This document shows positions 54,194 through 63,276 of a stretch of 64,000 nucleotides of DNA, in pieces (within the stretch, counting starts at the first letter, position 1; each line of letters begins with the position of its first letter). The notes beneath the pieces are model-generated. The model did not search any database. It was not told the origin of the DNA and saw nothing but the letters and a program-made list of their open reading frames with translations. This DNA is from Modestobacter sp. VKM Ac-2985 (lineage in GTDB: Bacteria > Actinomycetota > Actinomycetes > Mycobacteriales > Geodermatophilaceae): NCBI RefSeq assembly GCF_026967925.1, contig NZ_JAPVBI010000002.1:1231628-1295627 (forward strand), read 5' to 3'. Both the position numbers and the translations under genes were made by a program.

Positions 54194-55345
54194 TCAGAGC
54201 GGAGAGCCTGCCGAGGACGTCGGCGGGAGCACCCGCAGCACCTTGTCGTCGTCCTCGGTCGGCGTGCCCACTCCGTCGCGGTTGGAGGTGGTGATCCACA
54301 GCGCGCCCTCGGCGTCCACGGCCACCGAGCGCAGCCGCCCGTAGTCCTCGTCCAGGAACGCGGTCGGCTCCTCGACCGGGACCCGCCCGCCGTCGAGCTC
54401 GGCGACGTGCACCTGCTGCCCGTCGAGCGCCCCGAGGAAGACGTAGGGGCCGGTGACCGCGCAGCCGCCCAGCCCGCCCTCCTCCGCGGGCACCTCGAGC
54501 ACCGGTGGGATGCCGCCGGGGCCGAAGTCGCCGCCGCCGACGAGGGCGTTGAACTCGTCGGGCCCCTGCAGCGCGTCGTCGGTGGCGTAGAGCTGCTCGT
54601 CCCCGCCCTGGCACAGCGCGGTGACGTCCCGGTGCCCGCGGCTGACGAGCGGGCCGGCGCCGGCGGGCTGACCGAACACGTCGATGGCCAGCACCTTGCC
54701 GGCCGGCGATGCCGGGTCGGCTGCCAGCGCCGGGTCCCCGACGTCGCCGGTGCCCACGTACAGCACGCCGTCCGGTCCGAACAGCAGCCCGCCGCCGTTG
54801 TGCACCTCGCCGCGGGGGATGTCGGTCAGCACCGGGTTGGGGGTGCCGCCGATCGGGAAGCGCACCACCCGGTTGTCGGTCGCGGTGGAGACGTAGGCGT
54901 AGAACAGCCCGTCCTCGAGGAACGTCGGCGACAGGGCCAGCCCGAGCAGCCCGCCGTCCCCGCCGGTGTCGACGCCGGGCACGGTCATCAGCTCCCGGGG
55001 CTCGGCGCCGTCGGGGAAGACCTGGAGCAGACGCCCGGTGTCCCGCTCACCGACCACCGCCGTCCCGTCGGGGAGCAGCACCAGGCCGGTGGGGACGGCC
55101 AGGTCGGTGGCGACCACGTTCGGGTCACCGGCCTGGTCGTCGTCGGCGCCCGGGGTGGACGGCTGGCCGGGAGCCGGGATCGCGGGGCTCGTCGGCGGCG
55201 GGGCGACCTGCGGTGGCTGACCCTGCGGCACCTCGCGGAACGGGCCGGCCGGCTCGTAGCCGCCGCCGCAGCCGGCCAGCAGCAGCCCGCCCAGGAGCAG
55301 TGCCGTCCGTCGCCGGGCACCGGGTGCCGTCGTCCGTCGTCCCAC
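54194..55345 (-). CDS. PQQ-dependent sugar dehydrogenase-like lipoprotein
   Basis: The 383-residue protein has a signal peptide with lipobox LLAGC, a Pro-rich linker (to about residue 75) and a six-bladed beta-propeller of the glucose/sorbosone dehydrogenase family: PTGLVLLPDGTAVVGERDTGRLLQV, GDGGLLGLALSPTF, EVHNGGGLLFGPDGVLYVGTGD and DYGRLRSVAVDAEGALWITTSNRDG. It is anchored outside the membrane. No PQQ biosynthesis genes lie here; cofactor use is inferred from family only. Convergent with the acetyltransferase gene. Confidence 0.9.
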   Translation of the reverse strand: MGRRTTAPGARRRTALLLGGLLLAGCGGGYEPAGPFREVPQGQPPQVAPPPTSPAIPAPGQPSTPGADDDQAGDPNVVATDLAVPTGLVLLPDGTAVVGERDTGRLLQVFPDGAEPRELMTVPGVDTGGDGGLLGLALSPTFLEDGLFYAYVSTATDNRVVRFPIGGTPNPVLTDIPRGEVHNGGGLLFGPDGVLYVGTGDVGDPALAADPASPAGKVLAIDVFGQPAGAGPLVSRGHRDVTALCQGGDEQLYATDDALQGPDEFNALVGGGDFGPGGIPPVLEVPAEEGGLGGCAVTGPYVFLGALDGQQVHVAELDGGRVPVEEPTAFLDEDYGRLRSVAVDAEGALWITTSNRDGVGTPTEDDDKVLRVLPPTSSAGSPL

Positions 55346-55396
55346 CCCGGCAACAGTACGGCGGCTGCCCGCTGCGCCGCCGCCGAGTGACCCCCC

Positions 55397-55402
55397 TAGG
55401 GT
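55397..55402 (+). promoter_or_regulatory. Putative leaderless -10 (TAGGGT)
   Basis: TAGGGT ends 8 bases before the GTG at 55411 of the D-2-hydroxyacid dehydrogenase gene. Confidence 0.5.
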
Positions 55403-55410
55403 CGGGACCC

Positions 55411-56376
55411 GTGCCCGACGTCACCGGTCCCGACACCGCCCCCACGCTGCCCCTGGGCCGGGAGGAGACGCTGCACGTGCTCGTCCCCTCCCGGGCGCTC
55501 GCCGAGGCGGTCGCGGCCGTCTCGCCCCGCATCCGTGCCCACCGGCTCCCCGACGAGGGGCTGCCCACCGGGGAGGCGACGCAGGCGCAGGTGCTCGTGC
55601 CGCGCGGTGGCGGGGAGATCCCCGCCGAGGTGCTGGACGCGCTGCCGCAGCTGCGGCTGGTCCAGCTGATGAGCGCCGGGGCGGAGAAGTTCGTCGGCCG
55701 GCTGCCCCAGCGGGTCACGCTGTGCAACGCCCGGGGCGCGCACACCCCCTCGACCGCGGAGTGGACGGTCGCCGCGACGCTGGCCGCGCAGCGGGGCATC
55801 CCGCACTTCACCCGTGCCCAGGACGCCGGCCGCTGGGACTTCCGCACCGAGCACTCGCTGATCGGCGCGAAGGTGCTCATGGTGGGCGCCGGCGACATCG
55901 GCCGCACGATCGGCCGGATGATGGCCGGCTTCGACGTCGACCTCACCTACGTCGCCCGTACCGCCCGCGACGGCGTGCGCGGCATCGAGGAGCTGCCCCG
56001 ACTGCTGCCCGAGGCCGATGTCGTGGTGCTCATCGTGCCGGTGACCCCGCAGACCACCGGCCTGGTCGACGCCGCCTTCCTCGCCGCGATGAAGGACGAC
56101 GCCCTGCTGGTGAACGCCGCCCGCGGGGTGGTCGTGGACACCGACGCGCTGCTGGCCGAGCTGACCTCGGGCCGGCTGCGCGCCGCGCTGGACGTGACCG
56201 ACCCCGAGCCGCTGCCCGCCGGGCACCCGCTGTGGTCGGCGCCCAACCTGCTGCTCACCCCGCACGTGGCCGGCGCGGTGCCGGACACGAACGCCCGCGC
56301 CACCGCCGCCGTCACCGAGCAGCTGACCCGGGTGCTGGCCGGCGAGCCGCTGCGCAACGTCGTCGCGGACTACTAG
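55411..56376 (+). CDS. D-2-hydroxyacid dehydrogenase
   Basis: The 321-residue NAD(P)-dependent enzyme has a swivelling substrate domain and a Rossmann domain with VGAGDIGRTIGRMM. Catalytic Arg (VNAARGVVVDTDAL), Glu (DVTDPEPLPAGHPL) and His (LLTPHVAGAVPDT) are all present. YVARTARD after the second strand, with Arg in place of an acidic residue, suggests NADPH preference (glyoxylate/hydroxypyruvate reductase-like). The substrate is unknown. A hairpin repeat follows the stop. Confidence 0.92.
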   Translation: MPDVTGPDTAPTLPLGREETLHVLVPSRALAEAVAAVSPRIRAHRLPDEGLPTGEATQAQVLVPRGGGEIPAEVLDALPQLRLVQLMSAGAEKFVGRLPQRVTLCNARGAHTPSTAEWTVAATLAAQRGIPHFTRAQDAGRWDFRTEHSLIGAKVLMVGAGDIGRTIGRMMAGFDVDLTYVARTARDGVRGIEELPRLLPEADVVVLIVPVTPQTTGLVDAAFLAAMKDDALLVNAARGVVVDTDALLAELTSGRLRAALDVTDPEPLPAGHPLWSAPNLLLTPHVAGAVPDTNARATAAVTEQLTRVLAGEPLRNVVADY

Positions 56377-56378
56377 AA

Positions 56379-56434
56379 GGACCCCCTCGCCCCCCACCGC
56401 TCGCGAGCTCGCGGCGGGCCCCTGCGAGGGGGCC
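56379..56434 (+). repeat. Post-stop hairpin repeat, copy D
   Basis: The left arm CCCCCTCGC (56382-56390) pairs with GCGAGGGGG (56424-56432). The inner ACCGCTCGCGAGCTCGCGG forms a second stem. It starts 2 bases after the stop of the hydroxyacid dehydrogenase gene and ends next to the convergent PH-domain gene. Confidence 0.78.
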
Positions 56435-56436
56435 GA

Positions 56437-56799
56437 TCAGGGGGCGGGGATGCGGCCGCCGGAGAGGGCGGCGAGGCGGGGCAGGTCGCGGGCGCGCAGC
56501 ACCGGCAGCTGCACCTGGGTGCCGGCGGTCGTGACCAGCCACAGGTCGGCGCGCTCCCCGACCCGGACGCCGGCCAGGTCGTCCCAGGCGATGGTGCGGT
56601 GGGCGACCGGCGACCGCACGGTGATCCCGCCGTCCCCGACGTCGACGCCGACCCGGAGGACCCAGACCGCCAACGCCAGCGGCACCAGCAGCAGCAGGAA
56701 CGCCCACGGGCTGGCGACGGTCACCGGCAGCACGCAGATGGTCAGGAAGAGGACGGGGACGAGGGAGATCCGGCTCATCCGCATCCGGGCGACAGCCAC
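56437..56799 (-). CDS. PH-domain small membrane protein
   Basis: The 120-residue protein has two hydrophobic N-terminal helices (ISLVPVLFLTICVLPVTVA and WAFLLLLVPLALAVWVLRVGV) and a short bacterial PH-like beta domain: ITVRSPVAHRTIAWDDLAGVRVGERADLWLVTTAG. It ends in a helix (DLPRLAALSGG). The cytoplasmic domain probably binds a protein or lipid partner, unknown. It sits 45 bases after the XRE regulator gene on the same strand. Start is GTG 56799; ATG 56784 is a possible alternative. Confidence 0.78.
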   Translation of the reverse strand: MAVARMRMSRISLVPVLFLTICVLPVTVASPWAFLLLLVPLALAVWVLRVGVDVGDGGITVRSPVAHRTIAWDDLAGVRVGERADLWLVTTAGTQVQLPVLRARDLPRLAALSGGRIPAP

Positions 56800-56844
56800 G
56801 CCCCGATGCTCCCAGATCCGGCACCCCGGCCGGCCGGCGACGCC

Positions 56845-57672
56845 TCAGTCGCGGCTCAGCCGGGCCAGCCGGGCCGCGCTGTCCGTGCCCGCGGCCGCCG
56901 TGTAGACGACCAGGTGCAGGTCGGGGGAGTCGGCCAGGGTGAGCTGGTGGTGCTCCAGCAGCAGGCTGCCCACCCGGGGGTGCTCGAAGCGGCGCTCGCT
57001 GGAGCTGAACGACTCGACGTCGTGGCTGGCCCAGCCGGCCCGGAAGTGCTCGCTGGCCTCCTGCAGCCGGGTGACCAGGTCGACGACGGCCGGGTCGTGC
57101 ACCCGGCTGCCGACCTCGGCGCGGAACTGGGTGAGGAAGCGCCGGCTGTCGGTGCCCCAGTCGCCGAGCAGGCTCCGCACGGCCGGGTCGGTGAACACCA
57201 CCCACAGCAGGTTCCGCTCGTCCTCCGGCGCCGTGGCCACCCCGGGATACAGCCGCTCGTAGGCGGTGTTCCACCCGAGGATCGACCAGCTGTGGGTGAG
57301 GACGAAGGCGGGGGAGGGGCCCAGCGCTTCCAGCAGCCGCACGGCGTGCGCCGGCAGCTCCGCCGGACCGGGCTCGGCCGGCGCCGTCGCGGCGTGCCCG
57401 GTCAACCGCAGCACGTACTGGTGCTCGGCCGGCGAGAGCTGCAGCGTGCGGGCGACGGCGTCCACCACCTGCCGGGACGGCGAGATGTCCCGGCCCTGCT
57501 CGAGCCACGTGTACCAGGTGTGGCTGACCCCGGACAGCAGCGCGACCTCCTCCCGCCGGAGCCCCGGCGAGCGCCGGGCACCGTGCCCGGGCAGACCCAC
57601 GTCGGCCGGCTGCACCTGCCGGCGCCGGGAGCGCAGGAAGGCCGCCAGCTCGGTGCGGGGGGAACCGGTCAC
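56845..57672 (-). CDS. XRE-family regulator with MmyB-like ligand domain
   Basis: The 275-residue regulator has an N-terminal HTH (TELAAFLRSRRRQVQPADVGLP, RRSPGLRREEVALLSGVSHTWYTWLEQGRDI) and a C-terminal MmyB-like PAS-fold domain (WSILGWNTAYERLYPG ... NLLWVVFTDPAVRSLLGDW ... FEHPRVGSLLLEHHQLTLADSPDLHLVVYTAAAGTDS). Members often control a divergent neighbour, here the BASS transporter. GAGGAG lies 7 bases before the GTG at 57672. MmyB domains bind fatty-acid-like ligands in some homologues. Confidence 0.92.
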   Translation of the reverse strand: MTGSPRTELAAFLRSRRRQVQPADVGLPGHGARRSPGLRREEVALLSGVSHTWYTWLEQGRDISPSRQVVDAVARTLQLSPAEHQYVLRLTGHAATAPAEPGPAELPAHAVRLLEALGPSPAFVLTHSWSILGWNTAYERLYPGVATAPEDERNLLWVVFTDPAVRSLLGDWGTDSRRFLTQFRAEVGSRVHDPAVVDLVTRLQEASEHFRAGWASHDVESFSSSERRFEHPRVGSLLLEHHQLTLADSPDLHLVVYTAAAGTDSAARLARLSRD

Positions 57673-57794
57673 GGGGGAGCTCCTCGGGACGACGGAGGTG
57701 GTGGTGCCAGTACCAGCATCACTGCTCTCTTGTGCCCCCGTCGACCGGCCCGCACGCTGGGCCGGCGCACCGCTGCGCGCGAAGGGGGTCACGG

Positions 57795-58772
57795 GTGGAC
57801 CGGGTCAGGGGCGTGAGCTCGTTCGTCGGGCGCTGGTTCGCCGTCATCGTCGTGCTCGCCGGCGCGCTGGCGCTGGCGGTCCCCGGGGCGTTCGCCGGGG
57901 GGACGGCGGCGGTCCCGTGGCTGCTCGCGGTGATCATGCTCGGGATGGGCATGACCCTGCGGCCGGTCGACTTCGCGATCGTGGCCCGCCGCCCCTGGGC
58001 GCTGCTGGCCGGGGTGGCCACCCAGTTCGTCGTCATGCCCGGGCTGGCGTTCGGGATCGCCCAGGTGCTCGACCTGTCGCCGGCGCTGTCGGCCGGGATG
58101 GTGCTGGTCGGCTCGGCGCCGGGTGGCACCGCGTCGAACGTGATCGTCTACCTGGCCCGCGGCGACACGGCCCTGTCGGTGGCGATGACGTCGGTCTCCA
58201 CCCTGCTGGCGCCGCTGCTCACCCCGCTGCTGGTGCTGTGGCTGGCCGGCCAGTACCTCCCGGTCGACGGCGCCGGGCTGTTCACCTCGATCCTGCAGAT
58301 CGTGCTGGTGCCGGTCCTGCTGGGGCTGCTGCTCCGCCGGTTCGTCCCCCGGCTGATCGAGCGGCTGCTGGACCTCCTCCCGCTGGTCTCGGTCGCCGGG
58401 ATCGCCGCCGTGGTGGCGATCGTGGTCGCGGCGAGCGCGGACACCCTGCTGTCGGTGGGGCTGCTCGTGGTCGTGGCGGTCATCGCGCACAACCTGCTGG
58501 GCCTGGGGCTGGGCTACGCGGTGGCCCGCGCCTGCGGCTTCGACGAGCAGGGTCGGCGGGCGGTCAGCATCGAGGTCGGCATGCAGAACTCCGGCCTGGC
58601 CGCGGCGCTGGCCACCGCACACTTCTCCCCGGCGGCCGCGCTGCCGGCGGCGCTGTTCTCCGTCTGGCACAACGTCTCCGGCTCGCTGCTGGCCGGTCAC
58701 TGGGCGCGCCGGAGCGCCGCGCCCGAGCCCGAGCCCACCCTCCCGGCCGGTGCCCCCGGCCCCCGTCCCTGA
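57795..58772 (+). CDS. Bile acid:sodium symporter (BASS) family transporter
   Basis: The 325-residue protein has about ten membrane helices and BASS hallmarks: [41 protein letters not shown] and [16 protein letters not shown]. Bacterial BASS members move organic anions such as pantoate or keto acids with sodium; real bile acids are unlikely. The gene runs divergently from the XRE regulator and ends 13 bases before ilvD, so a branched-chain keto-acid substrate would be one guess from context. The start is uncertain: GTG 57795 or GTG 57813. Confidence 0.88.
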   Translation: MDRVRGVSSFVGRWFAVIVVLAGALALAVPGAFAGGTAAVPWLLAVIMLGMGMTLRPVDFAIVARRPWALLAGVATQFVVMPGLAFGIAQVLDLSPALSAGMVLVGSAPGGTASNVIVYLARGDTALSVAMTSVSTLLAPLLTPLLVLWLAGQYLPVDGAGLFTSILQIVLVPVLLGLLLRRFVPRLIERLLDLLPLVSVAGIAAVVAIVVAASADTLLSVGLLVVVAVIAHNLLGLGLGYAVARACGFDEQGRRAVSIEVGMQNSGLAAALATAHFSPAAALPAALFSVWHNVSGSLLAGHWARRSAAPEPEPTLPAGAPGPRP

Positions 58773-58785
58773 TCAGGAGCACGCC

Positions 58786-60555
58786 ATGACCACCACCCAG
58801 CCCACCGCCGGGCCCGCGGCCACCGGCCTACCATCGCCGGTCGTGACGACCGTCGAGGACCGCCCCACCACCAACGACCGCACCGTCGACGTCAAGCCGC
58901 GCAGCCGCGAGGTCACCGACGGGGACGCCAAGGCCCCGGCCCGGGCCATGCTCCGCGCGGTGGGCATGGGCGACGACGACTTCGCCAAGCCGCAGATCGG
59001 CGTCGCCTCGTCCTGGAACGAGATCACCCCCTGCAACCTGTCCCTGGACCGGCTGGCGAAGCGGGCCAAGGAGGGCGTGTTCGCCGCCGGCGGCTACCCG
59101 CTGGAGTTCGGCACGATCTCCGTCTCCGACGGCATCTCCATGGGCCACGAGGGGATGCGCGCCTCGCTGGTCTCCCGCGAGGTCATCGCCGACTCGGTCG
59201 AGACCGTCATGTTCGCCGAGCGGCTCGACGGGTCGGTGCTGCTGGCCGGCTGCGACAAGTCGCTGCCCGGCATGCTGATGGCCGCCGCGCGGCTCGACCT
59301 GGCCAGCGTGTTCGTCTACTCCGGCTCCACCCTGCCGGGGAAGCTCGGCGACAAGGACCTCACCCTGATCGACGTCTTCGAGGGCGTCGGCGCGTGCGCC
59401 GCCGGGAAGATCACCCGCGACGAGCTGACCGCCATCGAGAAGGCAGCCTGCCCGGGGATGGGCTCCTGCGGGGGCATGTACACCGCGAACACGATGGCCA
59501 GCGTGGCCGAGGCGCTGGGCATGGCCCTGCCCGGCAGCGCGGCGCCGCCCGCGCCCGACGCCCGCCGCGACGCCATCGCGATCGCCTCCGGCGAGGCCGT
59601 GGTGAACCTGCTCCGCCAGGGCATCACCGCCCGGCAGATCATGACCAAGGAGGCGTTCGAGAACGCCATCACCGTGGCCATGGCGCTGGGTGGGTCGACC
59701 AACGCCGTCCTGCACCTGATGGCGATCGCCCACGAGGCCGACGTCGACCTCACCCTCGACGACTTCAACCGGATCGGTGACCGCACGCCGCACCTGGCCG
59801 ACGTGAAGCCCTTCGGCCGGTTCGTGATGACCGACGTCGACCGCATCGGCGGCGTCCCGGTGGTCATGCGCGCCCTGCTGGACGCCGGCCTGCTGCACGG
59901 CGACGTGCTCACCGTCACCGGTCGCACGCTGGCCGAGAACCTCGCCGAGCTCAGCCCCCCGGACCCCGACGGCGCGATCATCCGCGCGATGGGCGACCCG
60001 ATCCACAAGACCGGCGGGCTGACGATCCTGCGTGGCTCGCTCGCGCCGGAGGGCGCGGTGGTGAAGTCCGCCGGCTTCGACGCCGACGTCTTCGAGGGCA
60101 CCGCCCGCGTCTTCGACGGCGAGCAGGGCGCGATGGACGCCGTCACCGAGGGCACGCTGGCCAAGGACGACGTCGTGGTCATCCGCTACGAGGGGCCGCG
60201 CGGTGGCCCCGGCATGCGCGAGATGCTCGCCGTGACCGGTGCGATCAAGGGCGCCGGGCTGGGCAAGGACGTGCTGCTGCTCACCGACGGCCGGTTCTCC
60301 GGCGGCACCACCGGCCTGTGCGTGGGGCACATCGCCCCGGAGGCGGCCGACGGCGGCCCGATCGCGTTCGTCCGCGAGGGCGACCGGATCCGGCTCGACC
60401 TGGCCGCCCGCACGCTGGAACTGCTCGTCGACGACGCAGAGCTGGCCCGCCGCCGGGAGGGCTGGGCGCCGCCGGCGCCCCGCTACACCCGCGGGGTGCT
60501 CGCCAAGTACGCGAAGCTGGTCGGCTCCGCGGCCCAGGGCGCGGTCTGCGGCTGA
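58786..60555 (+). CDS. ilvD: Dihydroxy-acid dehydratase
   Basis: The 589-residue enzyme makes the 2-keto acids of valine and isoleucine. The three cluster ligands are visible, [27 protein letters not shown] and [17 protein letters not shown], and their set fits the [2Fe-2S] type. Later motifs [14 protein letters not shown] and [14 protein letters not shown] are conserved. An N-terminal Pro/Thr-rich stretch precedes the usual start. TCAGGAG precedes the ATG at 58786, and an upstream in-frame start is less likely. A hairpin follows. Confidence 0.97.
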   Translation: MTTTQPTAGPAATGLPSPVVTTVEDRPTTNDRTVDVKPRSREVTDGDAKAPARAMLRAVGMGDDDFAKPQIGVASSWNEITPCNLSLDRLAKRAKEGVFAAGGYPLEFGTISVSDGISMGHEGMRASLVSREVIADSVETVMFAERLDGSVLLAGCDKSLPGMLMAAARLDLASVFVYSGSTLPGKLGDKDLTLIDVFEGVGACAAGKITRDELTAIEKAACPGMGSCGGMYTANTMASVAEALGMALPGSAAPPAPDARRDAIAIASGEAVVNLLRQGITARQIMTKEAFENAITVAMALGGSTNAVLHLMAIAHEADVDLTLDDFNRIGDRTPHLADVKPFGRFVMTDVDRIGGVPVVMRALLDAGLLHGDVLTVTGRTLAENLAELSPPDPDGAIIRAMGDPIHKTGGLTILRGSLAPEGAVVKSAGFDADVFEGTARVFDGEQGAMDAVTEGTLAKDDVVVIRYEGPRGGPGMREMLAVTGAIKGAGLGKDVLLLTDGRFSGGTTGLCVGHIAPEAADGGPIAFVREGDRIRLDLAARTLELLVDDAELARRREGWAPPAPRYTRGVLAKYAKLVGSAAQGAVCG

Positions 60556-60564
60556 CGTCTGCAC

Positions 60565-60600
60565 CGGCCCGGCCCTGCCCGAACGGGTGAGGCCGGGCCG
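60565..60600 (+). terminator. Hairpin terminator after ilvD
   Basis: CGGCCCGGCC (60565-60574) pairs with GGCCGGGCCG (60591-60600), with possible inner pairing of CCCG and CGGG around the AA centre. Confidence 0.7.
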
Positions 60601-60642
60601 TCCGCCCTGTTGCCGGCGCCCTCCCGCGTCGACAGTCCTGAG

Positions 60643-63276
60643 GTGCAGCAGACGCGCCGGTGGCCGACCCGTGGGTGGCTGCTCGCCGTCCCGGTGCTCA
60701 CCGGAGCCGCGGGTGGTGCCGCCCCGCTGGCTGCCGACCTGGTGCTGCTCGCTGCCGCGCTGGTCACCGCGGGGCTGCTGTGGCGCACCGGGAGCCGGGG
60801 CTCCGGCTGCCTGCGCGGCTGGCGCCTGCTCTCCCTCGCCGTGCTCCTCGGAGTGGGCACCAGCCTGCTCGCCGGGCTGCTCACCGACCCGCCGCCCGAG
60901 GGCCTGTTCGACGCCACCGGTCAGCTGGTCCAGCTGCCGGCGGCGCTGCTCGCGCTGGTCGCCGTGCTCACCCTGCTGTCCCCGGGGCGGCTGCGCCGCG
61001 GCGGTGCCCGGCTGGCCACCCAGACCGCTCTCTTCTTCTGCGCCTCCCTCGTGCTGGCCCAGGTCCTCGTGGTCGGACCGGCGATGCGGACCCAGTCCCT
61101 GGAGGGTGCGGACCGCGTCGTCCTGGAGGTCGCCTGCCTGGTGACCGCCTCGGTGCTCTCCGCCGTCCTCCTGCTGATCGCGGCGTCCCCCGGACCCCGG
61201 CGGGGCGCCGGCGCGCTGCTGCTGCTCGCCGCGGCGACCTGGGCCACCACGCACGGCCTGGCGATCGCCGGTGAGGACCTGCACCTCGCCGCCCTGGGCG
61301 GCGCCGCACCCGCCGGTGAGCTCGTCAGCCTGCTGCTGCTCTGCCTGGCGGCACTGCGCGACCCGGGCGCCCACGACGAGACGCCGCCGACCCGGGCCAG
61401 CGCCCGGCTCAACGTGGTCGGCCAGCTGCTCCCGCACCTGGTGACCGTGGCCGCCGGCGTGGCCTACCTGGGTGCACCGCTGCTCGGCGCAGACCCGTCC
61501 CCGGCCGCCGCGTTCGCCATGCTCAGCTGCCTGTGCCTCACCGCCGTCCACCGCGCCGCCGCCGCCCGCGACGAGCACCGGGTCGCCGGCCGGCTCCGGC
61601 GCAGCGAGGCCTACTTCCGCTCCCTGGTCCGCTCCAGCAGCGACGCGGTGCTCATCCTCGACGGCGACCTGCGGATCAGCTGGGCGGCCCCCGCGGTGGA
61701 GCCGGCCGGCGGGCCGGGCCTGCGGGGCCGGTTCCTGCCGGAGGTCGTGCACCCGGAGGACGCGGTCGAGGTGGCCGCGTGGCTCGGCGAGGGGCCGGGC
61801 GGGGACGTCGTCGGCCTGCGCAGCTTCCGGCTGGCCGACCGCACTGGCGCCTGGCGGGTCTTCGAGGCCGGGGCCACCGACCTGCGCGGGGACGCCGACG
61901 TCGCCGCGCTCGTGCTGCACTGCCGCGACGTGACCGCCCGGCTCGACCGGGAGCTCGAGCTGCGCTCGCTGGCCTTCGTCGACCCGCTCACCGGCCTGCC
62001 GAACCGGGCAGCGCAGCGGCTCGCCCTGGCCGAGCTGCTGGCCGGCCAGGACGAACCGACCGACGCCGCGCTGCTGATCGTCGAGCTGCACGGCCTGCGT
62101 GCGGCCCTGGAGAACGCCGGCAGCGAGGTCGTCGAGACGACGCTGACCGAGGTCGCCCGCCGGCTGCGCGCGACGGTGCGCGGCGAGGACCAGGTGGCCC
62201 GGATCGGCACCGAGCTGTTCAGCGTGCTGGCGCACGGGACCGGGGACGAACACGATCGGCTCGCCGCCCGCTGTCTGGCGGCGATCGAGACGCCGATCGT
62301 GACCGACGCCGGGATCGTGGACCTCTCCGGCGCGGTCGGGCTCGTCCCGCTGGACCGGGGGCTGTCCGAGGGTCAGGCGGTCGACCGGGCCGAGCTCGCC
62401 GTCGTGGCCGCCCGGGCGGCCGGCAGCGGCTCGGTGCGCCGGTACCGGTCCGAGCTGTCCGCGGCCCGCGACCGCCGGGAGCAGCTGCGCGAGGACCTGG
62501 TCGGCGCTCGGGAGCGCGGTGAGCTCGCGCTCGCCTGGCAGCCGATCGTCGCCCTGGACGACCAGCGGGTCACCGGCGTCGAGGCGCTGCTGCGCTGGCA
62601 GCACCCGCTGTACGGGGAGGTGCCGCCGGAGGAGTTCCTGCCGGTCGCCGAGCGGGCCGGCCTGGTGGTCGACCTGCAGCGCTGGGTGCTGCGCGAGGCG
62701 ACCGCCGCCGCGCTGACCCTGCCCCGGGACGGCGCGGCGCTGAAGCTGGCGGTCAACGTCTCGGCCGCCCACCTCGCGGCCGGGACGCTGGTCGGTGACG
62801 TGACGGCTGCCCTGCGGGACAGCGGCCTGCCGCCGGAGCGACTGGTCGTGGAGATCGCCGAGTCCAGCCTTGAGGTCGGTGCGCTCGCCGACGACGTGGC
62901 GGCGCTGCGGCTGATGGGCGTGCGCCTGGCCCTGGACGACTTCGGCAGCGGGCGCTCCTCGTTGCCCGCCCTCGGACGACTGCCGATCGACATCATCAAG
63001 CTGGACCGCAGCCTGCTGTCCCGGGTCGACCGGGACCCGTACAGCCGGGCCGTCTGCCAGGCCGTGGTCTCGCTGGCCGCGACCCTGGGCATCGACGTCG
63101 TGGCCGAGGGCGTGGAGACGACCAGCCAGCTGACGGCGCTGCGCGCCCTCGGCTGCGGGTACGCCCAGGGCTTCCTGCTCTCCCGCCCGGTCGGGCTGGC
63201 CGGGCTGGTGCAGCTGCTGGAGTCCGACACCGGGCGGCTGTGGCCCGGCATGGCCGGCCGGGTGGGCGCATCGTGA
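60643..63276 (+). CDS. Membrane-bound PAS-GGDEF(degenerate)-EAL protein
   Basis: The 877-residue protein has eight or more hydrophobic helices in residues 1-310, a PAS-like domain (about 325-430, RSEAYFRSLVRSSSDAVLIL), a GGDEF domain and an EAL domain. The GGDEF signature near residue 520 reads IGTELF, so cyclase activity should be lost. The EAL set is intact: GVEALLRWQHP, NVSAAHL, VVEIAES, LDDFGSGRSSL, IIKLDRSLL, AEGVETT and QGFLLSRPV. It is probably a c-di-GMP phosphodiesterase. Start uncertain: GTG 60643 or TTG 60610. Confidence 0.88.
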   Translation: MQQTRRWPTRGWLLAVPVLTGAAGGAAPLAADLVLLAAALVTAGLLWRTGSRGSGCLRGWRLLSLAVLLGVGTSLLAGLLTDPPPEGLFDATGQLVQLPAALLALVAVLTLLSPGRLRRGGARLATQTALFFCASLVLAQVLVVGPAMRTQSLEGADRVVLEVACLVTASVLSAVLLLIAASPGPRRGAGALLLLAAATWATTHGLAIAGEDLHLAALGGAAPAGELVSLLLLCLAALRDPGAHDETPPTRASARLNVVGQLLPHLVTVAAGVAYLGAPLLGADPSPAAAFAMLSCLCLTAVHRAAAARDEHRVAGRLRRSEAYFRSLVRSSSDAVLILDGDLRISWAAPAVEPAGGPGLRGRFLPEVVHPEDAVEVAAWLGEGPGGDVVGLRSFRLADRTGAWRVFEAGATDLRGDADVAALVLHCRDVTARLDRELELRSLAFVDPLTGLPNRAAQRLALAELLAGQDEPTDAALLIVELHGLRAALENAGSEVVETTLTEVARRLRATVRGEDQVARIGTELFSVLAHGTGDEHDRLAARCLAAIETPIVTDAGIVDLSGAVGLVPLDRGLSEGQAVDRAELAVVAARAAGSGSVRRYRSELSAARDRREQLREDLVGARERGELALAWQPIVALDDQRVTGVEALLRWQHPLYGEVPPEEFLPVAERAGLVVDLQRWVLREATAAALTLPRDGAALKLAVNVSAAHLAAGTLVGDVTAALRDSGLPPERLVVEIAESSLEVGALADDVAALRLMGVRLALDDFGSGRSSLPALGRLPIDIIKLDRSLLSRVDRDPYSRAVCQAVVSLAATLGIDVVAEGVETTSQLTALRALGCGYAQGFLLSRPVGLAGLVQLLESDTGRLWPGMAGRVGAS

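Noticed and set aside
58828..62772. 1314-codon open frame on the minus strand
   Set aside because: It is antisense to ilvD and the EAL gene, both with full motifs. Its product is Gly/Arg/Gln/His-rich without domains, typical of the shadow frame in GC-rich DNA.
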